DNA from: Amphritea balenae
GTDB taxonomy: Bacteria; Pseudomonadota; Gammaproteobacteria; Pseudomonadales; Balneatricaceae
Assembly (NCBI RefSeq): GCF_003858655.1
Contig: NZ_RQXV01000008.1
Location: 1-64,000 of the forward strand
Direction: 5' to 3'
DNA length: 64,000 bases
Every line of letters begins with the position of its first letter. Position 1 is the stretch's first letter. Shown piece after piece: positions 56,260-64,000 of this stretch. The notes beneath the pieces are model-generated. The model searched no databases. It was given only the letters and a program-made list of their open reading frames with translations, and was not told the origin of the DNA. Both the position numbers and the translations under genes were made by a program.

Positions 56260-57138
56260 ATGATTTTAAAGCATGGAAGCCAGAGTGAAGATGTAAAAAG
56301 CGTACAGGAAATTCTCAAACAACTAGGCTATAAACCGGGCCCGGTCGATGGTCAGTACGGCGCCAAAACAGAAGCCGCTGTCATTCAGTTTCAGGAAGCT
56401 TTTAACCTCTATGCCGATGGCATTACCGGCCCTGGTACCTGGTCTAAGCTACAGCAAGCCCTGCATATAGAAGTAGATGAACAAACCCAGCCGGTTAACA
56501 ACAGACTGCAGTTGCCCTGGACCAGAGTGCCCGCCGATAAGTACCGTGACGGCTATGATCGTTTCTTTCTCAGAGAGGATGTCGCGGCTGCCTATATGAA
56601 TGTAAGACAACAGGTTATTGATGCAGGCGGCGTACTGACCAGTTCAGGTGCCAGGCGCTCACTCAATGCCAAGGTTAGCCCTTCACGCAGCGCAACCTCT
56701 TTTCATTACACAGGTAGAGCGCTGGATCTGTTTGTTGGCAGCGGCATGGAGAATCGCAACCATAACCCTTACATCATTACGGCAGACGGAGATCGTTACT
56801 GGCGTGTCTATTGTCGTGCCGAAGGAGGCACGCCAATGGAACTGGATGCCATCACATACGGTTCAAGAAATCGTGGCAAAATAACTTCGGGGAAATTCAT
56901 CGATCTGACCGCCCTTTTCCACCAGCAAGGTTTTCAACGCATCCGCGCGCGACGTTCATTTTTTAGTAACGGTAGCTGGCTGGGTGCGGAGTGGTGGCAT
57001 TTCCAGTACGAAGACGGACTGGAATCAGGCGTTTCCAGCTTTGGTGATGAACTATTGAAGGTCTATACCGAAGCCCAGTTAATGAACACAGCCCCGTGGA
57101 AATACCGGCATCGTGTTTTTGGCGAAAACTGGGGCTAA
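56260..57138 (+). CDS. Peptidoglycan-binding domain plus M15-like peptidase, no signal peptide
   Basis: 292 residues. Residues 1-68 are a PG-binding-1 domain (HGSQSEDVKSVQEILKQLGYKPGPVDGQYGAKTEAAVIQFQ). Residues about 85-285 look like an M15-type zinc D,D-carboxypeptidase: SATSFHYTGRALDLF fits SxHxxGxAxD (His and Asp ligands) and EWWHFQ gives the Glu base and the second His ligand. The family cuts peptidoglycan side chains. No signal peptide or lipobox is visible, so it may be an endolysin-like enzyme released otherwise, or moonlight in the cytoplasm. No phage genes beside it except the lambda-P-like loader convergent 37 bp away. Confidence 0.8.
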   Translation: MILKHGSQSEDVKSVQEILKQLGYKPGPVDGQYGAKTEAAVIQFQEAFNLYADGITGPGTWSKLQQALHIEVDEQTQPVNNRLQLPWTRVPADKYRDGYDRFFLREDVAAAYMNVRQQVIDAGGVLTSSGARRSLNAKVSPSRSATSFHYTGRALDLFVGSGMENRNHNPYIITADGDRYWRVYCRAEGGTPMELDAITYGSRNRGKITSGKFIDLTALFHQQGFQRIRARRSFFSNGSWLGAEWWHFQYEDGLESGVSSFGDELLKVYTEAQLMNTAPWKYRHRVFGENWG

Positions 57139-57175
57139 TACTCGTGTTTATTGTCTGCGGCGTTCTCAAATACCG

Positions 57176-57976
57176 TTATTGATAATCCGCAGGCAATTGA
57201 ATATTCAATCCCCAGCTCTCGGCACGCTGCTGACTCGCCTGCCGAAATCTTTCTCTAACACCGCTGCCAGCAGGTTTCGTCAGATAAAACAGTAAAGTAC
57301 TGGCCTGTTCAGGGGTAATATTCTGCGCTTCCCCCCATCGTTGAATAAATTCAACCAAACTATTGTCGCTTTTATCTTCCAACGCCACCGGCACTTCGAT
57401 GGTCAGATCTTCACCGGCTCTTACCCGACGACAGATGACCTGATAGTTATAGCGAAAATCAGGAAACACCTTTGATTCATCCTCACTGCGCAGACGGAAC
57501 CAACCGGTTGCTTTACCCGCATGATAGATAGCATCATGGGTCCAGTGATGACGGGTAGGATGATCTGAAAAATTACAGGCTTCTTCGTAGGCATGCTTCG
57601 CAGCAGGCAGGCCAAAGTCACCGCTTTGCTCATTCATGATAGTGAGAAACTCTGATACCGTCGGCATCCAGGCCAGTGTCTCTTTACAGCGATCAATCGC
57701 GGCGACCATCTCAGCTTCGCCATAGCCTTGCAGACTCAGCGCCCATTCACGCTTAGCAATACGGATCTCGTCCTGAGTTTCAAAACAACTCTTGAACTTA
57801 TGCCCATAAATAGCCATAAAGCGGGCAAAGATCATATTGATCAGCGTTTTAGTTTCTGTCGTTATAGCAACCGGCTCAGGAGCTGGCTGCGGCTCACCAG
57901 TCGGTGTCTTTGATGTCCATGATTGCTGCGGTAACCCGCTGGCGTTTGTCCTGAGAATTTGTGCGGGTGTTTTCAT
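57176..57976 (-). CDS. Lambda-P-like replicative helicase loader (DopE-type)
   Basis: 266 residues. The core TKTLINMIFARFMAIYGHKFKSCFETQDEIRIAKREWALSLQGYGEAEMVAAIDRCKETLAWMPTVSEFLTIMNEQ follows the phage lambda replication P pattern (RREWxLxL, helix, PxxxEF). It lacks an AAA+ ATPase (no Walker A), unlike DnaC. Lambda P loads DnaB on DNA; a domesticated form called DopE has been described in bacteria lacking DnaC and DciA. The ATG 57976 has AAGGTG upstream and lies inside the preceding DnaT-like gene, overlapping it by 83 bp, so the two are made together. Confidence 0.8.
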   Translation of the reverse strand: MKTPAQILRTNASGLPQQSWTSKTPTGEPQPAPEPVAITTETKTLINMIFARFMAIYGHKFKSCFETQDEIRIAKREWALSLQGYGEAEMVAAIDRCKETLAWMPTVSEFLTIMNEQSGDFGLPAAKHAYEEACNFSDHPTRHHWTHDAIYHAGKATGWFRLRSEDESKVFPDFRYNYQVICRRVRAGEDLTIEVPVALEDKSDNSLVEFIQRWGEAQNITPEQASTLLFYLTKPAGSGVRERFRQASQQRAESWGLNIQLPADYQ

Positions 57977-58766
57977 GGTTTACACCTTTATTACCTTCTT
58001 CAGCGCGCTTTTTGCGAGCATCACGTGTTTGTTTGTTTACCCATTCCCGCTTAACCCAGGCGAGAAACTTCTGATCCCAGTTTGACTCTTTACGGTCCTT
58101 ATCTAACCAGTAAAGCACAAACTCATCCAGAAGCTGATCGGCAAACTCAGCCGGAATACTATGACGGGGCAACATATCAAGCAATGTCTGCGAGGGTTTC
58201 CAGCCAAGGTGCATACTATGCAACTTCTGATTCTTCTGTTCTATCTCATTGAGACGGGAGGCAAAATCATCATCCGGGGTCGCTTGTCGACTACGTGACC
58301 AACCAATACTACCGCCAAAGGTAGGAGCAGGCCCTGGCTTGCGCGCCTGAGCCTGATGCACCCGCCGACTGATCTCGTTACGTTCAGGCGGCTGCTCTAC
58401 GACTGGCAACTCCTGAACAATCACCGGTTCAGGTGCAAATTCAACAGGGGCAACTTCAGTTTCTGGCGACGACTCCGGCGTTAACACCAGCTTTATCGCT
58501 CCACCATGACCAAAAGAGGCCTGAATACAGCCCTGGGTCACCAGACTACTGGTTACCATAGCAATTTTCTCTTCATCCCAGAAAGAGGCCAATGCCAGCC
58601 ACTCTTGTCGACTCAGAATTGCTGCCGCCTGTCCATTCTGATCAGGCAGACCGTGCTGCTCAAGGTACTCATGATAAAGAGCTAACAGAATAGCTTCATC
58701 TGAACCCACAGAACGCGCCAGCGATGGATAAAACAGTACTGGTTTTTCCGGAAAACGGAAGCTCAT
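57894..58766 (-). CDS. DnaT-like primosomal protein
   Basis: 290 residues from ATG 58766 (MSFRFPEKPVLFYPSLARSVG; GGATC upstream); an in-frame start at 58850 would add a hydrophobic stretch unrelated to the family. Residues about 1-100 are a helical N-terminal module (DNQNGQAAAILSRQEWLALASFWDEEKIAMV). A proline-rich linker follows, then a DnaT-type ssDNA-binding domain (about 205-260: MHLGWKPSQTLLDMLPRHSIPAEFADQLLDEFVLYWLDKDRKESNWDQKFLAWVKREW). DnaT helps DnaB loading in PriA restart. It is upstream of, and overlaps, the lambda-P-like loader. Confidence 0.82.
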   Translation of the reverse strand: MSFRFPEKPVLFYPSLARSVGSDEAILLALYHEYLEQHGLPDQNGQAAAILSRQEWLALASFWDEEKIAMVTSSLVTQGCIQASFGHGGAIKLVLTPESSPETEVAPVEFAPEPVIVQELPVVEQPPERNEISRRVHQAQARKPGPAPTFGGSIGWSRSRQATPDDDFASRLNEIEQKNQKLHSMHLGWKPSQTLLDMLPRHSIPAEFADQLLDEFVLYWLDKDRKESNWDQKFLAWVKREWVNKQTRDARKKRAEEGNKGVNHENTRTNSQDKRQRVTAAIMDIKDTDW

Positions 58767-58893
58767 AACAGATCCAGACAATAATAAAGAGAAAAAAAAC
58801 CTGAAGACAACAGAGCCGTCTCTTTTATCCACCGTTAGTGATACCGGCAATAGAAGGGACGGCTCTATAAAAAGTAGCCTTCAATCTAATGAA

Positions 58894-59301
58894 TTAACCG
58901 TCTTGAGCAAAACGCTCAACTGCGCGTAGCACATCCCGACGACTAATCTGTCCGCAGAGTTTACCATCTTTTACAACCGGCAAGCGACGTCTGCCGTTAT
59001 TTATAAAATCTTCTGCCACTGCAATGATATCTGCATCATGGGCAATGGTATAAACCTCAGGCGACATATAATCACCGACTTTTCCGCCCATCTCTTCTTC
59101 ATGGTACGTTAACGTCAGGATCGCTTTCAGGCAGTCAGCTTCAGACAATAAGCCAACCAGTTTTCCATCTTCACAGATCACTGGCGCACCGGTAATACGG
59201 TGTTCCAGCAATTGATTGATCGCTTCAAACAGATCGGTTTCAGGAGTAAAAGTAACCAGCTTCTCAGCCATATAATCGCTGGCTTTTACAGATCGCAACA
59301 T
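58894..59301 (-). CDS. CBS-domain protein
   Basis: 135 residues made only of a CBS pair: SVKASDYMAEKLVTFTPETDLFEAINQLLEHRITGAPVICEDGKLVGLLSEADCLKAI and VGDYMSPEVYTIAHDADIIAVAEDFINNGRRRLPVVKDGKLCGQISRRDVLRAV. The pair likely binds an adenosine nucleotide. Short single CBS proteins of this kind occur next to many genes; no partner can be inferred. It lies 127 bp after the DnaT-like gene, with its own leader. Confidence 0.88.
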   Translation of the reverse strand: MLRSVKASDYMAEKLVTFTPETDLFEAINQLLEHRITGAPVICEDGKLVGLLSEADCLKAILTLTYHEEEMGGKVGDYMSPEVYTIAHDADIIAVAEDFINNGRRRLPVVKDGKLCGQISRRDVLRAVERFAQDG

Positions 59302-59433
59302 CGTATATCCTCCACCCGGATAGCATGAGTCATTGTATGGCAGTTCATCTGCTCTTTGACTGCCATCTATCTTAGCTCAGGATATAACAACAAAACACTG
59401 TTTGAGATCTAAGAAACACTCAAACTGAAAGGT

Positions 59434-60288
59434 TTAATTAAAAACCACGGTTTTATTGCCATGTACCAATACTTTGTCTTCAAGATGCCAGCGTAGACCA
59501 CGGGACAAGACGGTTTTCTCAACATCCTTACCTAACCGCACCATCTCCTCAGGCTGATCCCGGTGACTCACACGCACCACGTCCTGATCAATGATAGGGC
59601 CCGCATCCAGCTCTTCTGTTACATAGTGACAAGTCGCACCGATCAGTTTTACACCTCGTTCATGGGCCTGATGGTAAGGCTTTGCGCCGGCAAACGATGG
59701 CAGAAAACTATGATGAATATTAATAATTTTATGGGGATACAGGTCACATACCGTGCTAGGCAGAATCTGCATATAGCGCGCCAGTACAACTGTATCCGCT
59801 TCATGCTCAACAATCAGCTGATGAACTTTATCAAAGTGCGGCTGCTTATCTTCTTTATCCACAGGAACATGGAAGTATGGAATACCATGCCACTCAACCA
59901 TACTGCGCAGATCGTCATGGTTGGATATAACACAAGGAATTTCACAATCCAGTTCACCTTCGTGATATCGATAAAGCAGATCAGCCAGACAATGCGCCTC
60001 GCGACTTGCCATTAATACAACTTTTTTAGGCACTGATGAATCTGAAATGTCCCAGCTCATATTGAAGGACTGAGCGATCGGGGTAAATTGCTCAATCAGC
60101 TGTTCACGGCTGAAATTAAGAGAAGCCGTGATAATTTCTACCCGCATAAAAAACCAGCCGGTAGAGCTATCAGAATGCTGATTTGCATCGGCAATCGAGC
60201 CACCATGACTGGAAATAAAATTACTTACCATTGCAACAATACCCAGGCGATCCGGGCAGGCCAGTAGCAGTCTGTATCTGCGTTCCAT
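59434..60288 (-). CDS. purU: Formyltetrahydrofolate deformylase
   Basis: 284 residues. N-terminal ACT domain (RYRLLLACPDRLGIVAMVSNFISSHGGSI, about 1-80), then the formyltransferase-like catalytic domain (about 85-284) with KKVVLMASREAHCLADLLYRYHEGEL, the Asn-His catalytic motif IINIHHSFLPSFAGAKPYHQAHERGVKLIGATCHYVTEELDAGPIIDQD. It hydrolyses 10-formyl-THF to formate and THF and balances the one-carbon pool for purine synthesis. Divergent from the NMP-phosphorylase operon, whose products also touch purine metabolism. Confidence 0.95.
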   Translation of the reverse strand: MERRYRLLLACPDRLGIVAMVSNFISSHGGSIADANQHSDSSTGWFFMRVEIITASLNFSREQLIEQFTPIAQSFNMSWDISDSSVPKKVVLMASREAHCLADLLYRYHEGELDCEIPCVISNHDDLRSMVEWHGIPYFHVPVDKEDKQPHFDKVHQLIVEHEADTVVLARYMQILPSTVCDLYPHKIINIHHSFLPSFAGAKPYHQAHERGVKLIGATCHYVTEELDAGPIIDQDVVRVSHRDQPEEMVRLGKDVEKTVLSRGLRWHLEDKVLVHGNKTVVFN

Positions 60289-60405
60289 GATGTCCTTCTT
60301 ATCAAGTCAATTTATTTAAGATGCGCCATTCTAGCAGCTAAAACGGCCACCGACATCCGCTGACAATGTCTAACCCTTGAAAGCCCCATAATAGGTATCC
60401 ATGTC

Positions 60406-60444
60406 ATGTACAGATATGAATATTCTCTGCTATAACCTGTACAT
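60406..60444. promoter_or_regulatory. Two TGTACA palindromes around a probable promoter
   Basis: ATGTACAG (60406-60413) and CTGTACAT (60437-60444) are an inverted repeat whose TGTACA cores are 31 bp apart, about three helix turns. Between them lies TGC-TATAAC, an extended -10-like element (60431-60436). The layout suits a repressor covering the promoter of the downstream operon. Confidence 0.5.
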
Positions 60445-60528
60445 AGCTTAGGAAACACAGCCTTTCTAACGGGCTGTTTCCTATCATCAGCCAGCCAGAT
60501 TACGGTCTGGACAGGGAGATATGCTGCG

Positions 60529-62058
60529 ATGATTTTTACCCCTGACCGAGTTACTCCTCTTCAGGCGCGTCGACTGGGTATCGATACCCGCCAGGAACCT
60601 ATCATCTATCTGCGGGCCGACAGTCCTGTATGCCGTTCAGAAGGGTTTTCAGCCCTGTCCCGGGTTCTGGTACGCACCGAGCAATGCCAGATCATTGCCA
60701 CCCTGAACATTATTACCGGTGAGATGTTGCGCCGCGGTCAGATAGGCTTTTCCGAATCAGCCTGGCACCGCTTAAAACTCAATACCAACGATAGTGTCTG
60801 GCTGTCTCACCCACGTCCCGTACAGTCACTTTCCCATGTCCGGGCCAAAGTATATGGCCACCAGCTAAATAAGCCGCAGTTTCAGGAGATCATCAACGAT
60901 ATTGTCGATGGTCACTATGCCGACGTACATCTGGCCGCCTTTATCACCGCCTGTGGCGATGACAAGCTCAATGACACAGAGATCACCGCCCTAACCCAGG
61001 CGATGATCGATTCCGGTAGCCGGATCGACTGGGGGCAACCCTTAGTCATAGATAAGCACTGCGTTGGCGGCTTACCCGGTAACCGAACCACACCTATTGT
61101 TGTTGCTATCCTGGCGGCCAGCGGCCTGACCATGCCAAAAACCTCATCCAGGGCCATTACCTCTCCGGCGGGTACCGCCGACACCATGGAAACTATGACA
61201 GAAGTCAGTCTGTCACTTGAACAAATGAAACAGGTTGTACAGCAGGAAGGTGCCTGCCTCGCCTGGGGTGGTTCTGTGCGCCTGAGTCCGTCAGACGATA
61301 TCCTGATTCAGGTTGAACGGGCGCTGGATATCGATAGCGAAGGTCAACTTATTGCTTCAGTGCTCTCGAAAAAAATTGCCGCTGGCGCCACCCATGTATT
61401 GATTGATATTCCGGTAGGCCCCACCGCCAAGGTTCGCTCCAAAGAAGCCGCCGACAAACTTGCCGCATCCTTCAATTCGGTCGCTGCAAAGCTCAATCTC
61501 AATATTCAAATTCTTTATACCGACGGCAGTCAACCGGTTGGTAACGGTATTGGCCCGGCACTAGAAGCCAAAGATGTCATGGCGGTACTACAAAATGATA
61601 CCGATGCGCCTCAGGACCTGAAACAGCGAGCGCTGTCGATGGCCGGCGCCATGCTAGAAATGTCCGGTACCGTTGAGCCAGATACCGGACTGGAAAAAGC
61701 AACAACCCTGCTTGAAAACGGTCTGGCCTGGGAGAAATTTTGTGCTATCTGTACCGCTCAGGGCGGCATAAAACAACCCGATGAAGCCCCTTACCTGTTT
61801 AAGCTGATCGCCGATAAAAGTGGCAAAGTTGATCAGGTGGATAACCGCCGTCTGGCGCAAGTTGCAAAACTGGCTGGCGCACCTATGGATCCTACCGCAG
61901 GCATTGAAATTCATGTAAAACTGGGACAACAGGTACAACCCCACGACCCTCTTTTAACCATCCACGCAGAAAGTTCTGGCGAGCTGAACTACGCTGTCGA
62001 TTATCTGGAAAACCATCCTGAAATAATCCGTCTTAAAAGCAAGGAAACAGAACAATGA
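60529..62058 (+). CDS. Thymidine phosphorylase-family / AMP-phosphorylase-like enzyme
   Basis: 509 residues, longer than classical DeoA (about 440) because of an N-terminal beta-domain (about 1-90) as in archaeal AMP phosphorylases. The pyrimidine-phosphorylase core has DKHCVGGLPGNRTTPIVVAILAASGL (phosphate site), TSPAGTADTMETMTEV, CLAWGGSVRLSPSDD, and LIDIPVGPTAKVRSKEAA. Members cleave nucleoside 5'-monophosphates with phosphate to a base and ribose 1,5-bisphosphate, or act on nucleosides. The next gene, a PRPP-synthase-like protein, overlaps by 4 bp. A hairpin-forming leader of about 85 bp precedes ATG 60529. Confidence 0.88.
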   Translation: MIFTPDRVTPLQARRLGIDTRQEPIIYLRADSPVCRSEGFSALSRVLVRTEQCQIIATLNIITGEMLRRGQIGFSESAWHRLKLNTNDSVWLSHPRPVQSLSHVRAKVYGHQLNKPQFQEIINDIVDGHYADVHLAAFITACGDDKLNDTEITALTQAMIDSGSRIDWGQPLVIDKHCVGGLPGNRTTPIVVAILAASGLTMPKTSSRAITSPAGTADTMETMTEVSLSLEQMKQVVQQEGACLAWGGSVRLSPSDDILIQVERALDIDSEGQLIASVLSKKIAAGATHVLIDIPVGPTAKVRSKEAADKLAASFNSVAAKLNLNIQILYTDGSQPVGNGIGPALEAKDVMAVLQNDTDAPQDLKQRALSMAGAMLEMSGTVEPDTGLEKATTLLENGLAWEKFCAICTAQGGIKQPDEAPYLFKLIADKSGKVDQVDNRRLAQVAKLAGAPMDPTAGIEIHVKLGQQVQPHDPLLTIHAESSGELNYAVDYLENHPEIIRLKSKETEQ

Positions 62059-62939
62059 AAACCGTGCTGATCAATCTTGAATCCGATCCCGTTCTGGAAG
62101 CTCAACTCTGTGACGAACTTGAAGCCAAGCGTGGCGAAATAGAGCTGCGTCGCTTTCCTGATGAAGAAACTTATTTGCGCGTGTTAACCGATTGCAAAGA
62201 TCGCAATGTGGTTATTTTGTGCAACCTCTATCAGCCCGATAATAAGATTCTGCGACTCCTGCTGCTGGCAACAACATTACGGGAGATGGGTGCATTAAAG
62301 GTAGGTCTGATAACCCCTTATCTGGCTTATATGCGCCAGGATAAACAGTTTCATGATGGCGAGTGTGTCAGCTCACGTCCGTTTGCCCGACTCATCTCTG
62401 AACACCTTGATTTCCTGGTCACCGTAGATCCGCACTTGCACCGCTATCACCGTCTTGATGAGATCTATACTATCCCGGCTACCGTCGTTCATGCGGCACC
62501 ACTAATAGCAAACTGGATAAATGAGCATATACAAAACCCTCTGCTTATAGGGCCAGATAGCGAAAGCGAACAATGGGTGTCACAAGTTGCCGAGTTGGCT
62601 GGTGCCCCTTTCCAGGTGTTGAGCAAAACCCGCCGTGGTGATTATGATGTTGAAGTAACGCTACCCGACGTTGAGCGCTGGCTGAATCACACGCCTGTAC
62701 TGGTCGATGATATTATCTCCAGTGGCCGAACTATGCTGGAAACAGTTGATCATCTAAAACAGGCTGGCATGCCTAAAGCAACCTGTATTGCGGTGCACGG
62801 TATCTTTGCCGGTGATGCTTACACTCAGCTCGAATCAGTTGCCAACGTTGTTACCAGTCGCTGTATCGTTCACCCCAGCAGCATGATAGAGATTGCACCC
62901 GCCATCGCCGTAGCGACTAAACAGCTATTAAACCAGTGA
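62055..62939 (+). CDS. Ribose-phosphate pyrophosphokinase-like protein
   Basis: 294 residues, shorter than the usual Prs of about 315. N-terminal RRFPDEETYLRVLTDCKDRNVVILCNLYQPDN, LITPYLAYMRQDKQFHDGECVSSRPFARLI (flexible loop region), LVTVDPHLHRYHRLDEIY and the PRPP-binding loop VLVDDIISSGRTMLETVDHL are present. The pyrophosphate loop reads GPDSESEQWVSQVAE rather than SPDAGGVxRA, as in archaeal or type III-like forms. It makes PRPP from ribose 5-phosphate, or perhaps acts with the phosphorylase product. Translation is coupled to the preceding gene. Not the main prs, judging from these differences. Confidence 0.86.
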   Translation: MKTVLINLESDPVLEAQLCDELEAKRGEIELRRFPDEETYLRVLTDCKDRNVVILCNLYQPDNKILRLLLLATTLREMGALKVGLITPYLAYMRQDKQFHDGECVSSRPFARLISEHLDFLVTVDPHLHRYHRLDEIYTIPATVVHAAPLIANWINEHIQNPLLIGPDSESEQWVSQVAELAGAPFQVLSKTRRGDYDVEVTLPDVERWLNHTPVLVDDIISSGRTMLETVDHLKQAGMPKATCIAVHGIFAGDAYTQLESVANVVTSRCIVHPSSMIEIAPAIAVATKQLLNQ

Positions 62940-62958
62940 AATGAAACACGCCTGATAA

Positions 62959-63555
62959 ATGAAGCAACTACCTATTACCCAGGGAGAACTGCTATACGAT
63001 CCTGAATTTCTCCTGCCGACTGATGCTGAGCAGCTATATAACACTCTGGAACAGCAGCTCAACTGGCGTCAGGACAGCATTAGAATGTTTGGCCGGATAG
63101 TGAAGATCCCCCGGCTACAGTGTTTCCAGGGTGAACCCAATATCAGCTATCTCTATTCAGGTCTTTCCCTGTATACCACTCCCTGGCATCCAGCAATAGA
63201 GCAACTAAAGCGACAGATCGAAACCATCAGCGGATATCAGTTTAATTCGGTCCTGATAAATTTTTATCGCGATGGCAAAGACAGTATGGGCTGGCATAGC
63301 GATGACGAGCCGGAACTGGGCCCTGAGCCAGTCATCGCCTCGATCAGCCTGGGTCAACCCCGTCGTTTTTTGCTTCGTCATCGTTTTGATAAGAGCATTC
63401 CTCCACAAGAGCTATTGCTCAATAGTGGCTCTCTGCTGATAATGGCAGGTCAGTTACAGCATTACTGGCATCACAGCGTGCCAAAAACCAGTCGCCAGAT
63501 GGCTGGCCGGATCAACCTTACATTCCGGCAAACCCAACAAAGTGAAATGGAATAA
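62959..63555 (+). CDS. AlkB-family 2-oxoglutarate/Fe(II) dioxygenase
   Basis: 198 residues. Iron ligands His113 and Asp115 in MGWHSDDEPELG and His172 in HYWHHSVPKT; the 2-oxoglutarate arginines lie in GRINLTFR (184, 190); NFYRDGKDSM precedes the HxD as in ALKBH2/3-type proteins. It repairs alkylated bases (1-methyladenine, 3-methylcytosine) by oxidative demethylation. It starts 20 bp after the PRPP-like gene, so it may be co-transcribed; no adaptive-response regulator is near. Confidence 0.93.
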   Translation: MKQLPITQGELLYDPEFLLPTDAEQLYNTLEQQLNWRQDSIRMFGRIVKIPRLQCFQGEPNISYLYSGLSLYTTPWHPAIEQLKRQIETISGYQFNSVLINFYRDGKDSMGWHSDDEPELGPEPVIASISLGQPRRFLLRHRFDKSIPPQELLLNSGSLLIMAGQLQHYWHHSVPKTSRQMAGRINLTFRQTQQSEME

Positions 63556-63558
63556 CCG

Positions 63559-64000
63559 ATGAACCAAGTTATCGAGCTACTTAACAGCCACCGCTCTATC
63601 CGCAAATTTACCTATCAGCCCGTTGCTCAGGAAATCATTAATACATTAGTACAGGCAGGACAGGCCGCCGCTACCTCCAGCTTCATTCAGGCTTGTACGG
63701 TCATTCAGGTAAACGACAGCAATAAGCGCAGCCAGTTAATGGAATGTTCTGGCGGACAGGCCTACGTGGGTGAAGCACCGGTATTTCTGGTTCTCTGCGC
63801 AGATATGCAACGTAATAAGCTGGCCTGTGAAATGAATGATGCCGAGATTAACTCAGGCTATACCGAACAATTTATTACTGCCACCGTTGATGTTGGCCTG
63901 TTTGCTCAAAACCTGACCGTAGCCGCAGAATCCCTTGGTTTAGGCGCAGTCTATATTGGTGGTATCCGCAACCAGATCGCCCGGGTTGCTGATCTTCTGG
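63559..64000 (+). CDS. NfsA-family NADPH nitroreductase, C-terminus beyond window edge (partial)
   Basis: Open from ATG 63559 to the right edge, about 147 residues, 4 bp after the AlkB gene. The N-terminus NQVIELLNSHRSIRKFTYQPVAQEIINTLVQAGQAAATSSFIQACTVIQVND is the flavin-binding start of NfsA/FRP nitroreductases, followed by YVGEAPVFLVLCAD and TVDVGLFAQNLTVAAESLGLGAVYIGGIRN. It reduces nitroaromatics or quinones using FMN and NADPH. The rest of the gene is outside. Confidence 0.92.
   Translation, partial: MNQVIELLNSHRSIRKFTYQPVAQEIINTLVQAGQAAATSSFIQACTVIQVNDSNKRSQLMECSGGQAYVGEAPVFLVLCADMQRNKLACEMNDAEINSGYTEQFITATVDVGLFAQNLTVAAESLGLGAVYIGGIRNQIARVADLL

Noticed and set aside
57176-58766. Prophage remnant
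   Set aside because: Apart from the lambda-P-like gene and a possible lysin there are no phage structural, integrase or repressor genes; flanks are housekeeping genes.

Overview
The window looks like a chromosome segment of a marine, flagellated gammaproteobacterium of the Oceanospirillales/Oceanospirillaceae type (Amphritea/Neptunomonas-like; the genus is a guess). Supporting signs are the order thrS-infC-rpmI-rplT-pheS-pheT-ihfA-merR-tRNA-Pro, the Pseudomonas-like order argG-motY-rnt-peroxiredoxin-grxD, a sodium-type motility gene (motY), class II DAHP synthase, and a complete mevalonate operon of the kind found in only some gammaproteobacteria.

Layout. 1-8210 (minus): a four-gene operon encoding a giant LEPR-XLL/DUF4347 repeat protein (cut by the window edge) with three unusual HlyD-family proteins, one fused to an M50 intramembrane protease and one to a GAF sensor. 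8211-8924: AT-rich intergenic region. 8925-13278 (plus): an Att-type ABC ATPase, a double FtsX permease and an AttH/CrtC-like exported protein. 13279-13690: a tRNA-linked repeat, a terminator and tRNA-Pro(GGG). 13773-21145 (minus): the translation/IHF block. 21298-25154: an L-lactate oxidation locus (divergent FCD regulator and lutABC). 25256-30397 (minus): small proteins, a pentapeptide-repeat protein and two c-di-GMP proteins. 30458-39053 (minus): DNA polymerase II behind the mevalonate operon. 39376-45903: a receiver/TPR protein, argG, motY, rnt, peroxiredoxin and glutaredoxin. 46255-48385 (plus): argD and argF. 48504-52258 (plus except one gene): metR, an unknown protein, a CMD-family protein, class II DAHP synthase and yqcC. 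52285-54586 (minus): two DUF1538 transporter subunits with a PII-like and a CBS protein. 54828-60288: a DUF3549-like protein, an M15-like peptidase, a DnaT/lambda-P-like helicase-loading pair, a CBS protein and purU. 60529-64000 (plus): an NMP-phosphorylase-like and PRPP-synthase-like pair, an AlkB homologue and a nitroreductase cut by the right edge.

The most promising under-described systems are (i) the giant repeat protein with its three-part HlyD/M50/GAF export or surface-display operon, (ii) the DUF1538 pair with PII and CBS nucleotide-sensing partners, (iii) the DnaT plus lambda-P-like helicase loader pair in a housekeeping context, and (iv) the NMP phosphorylase/PRPP synthase pair behind a promoter flanked by TGTACA palindromes. 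The mevalonate operon carries an attenuator-like leader hairpin, infC appears to start at ATC, and pheST has a terminator hairpin without an obvious leader peptide. No CRISPR array, insertion sequence, integrase or rRNA was seen. All family assignments are by eye; no search or structure prediction was run.
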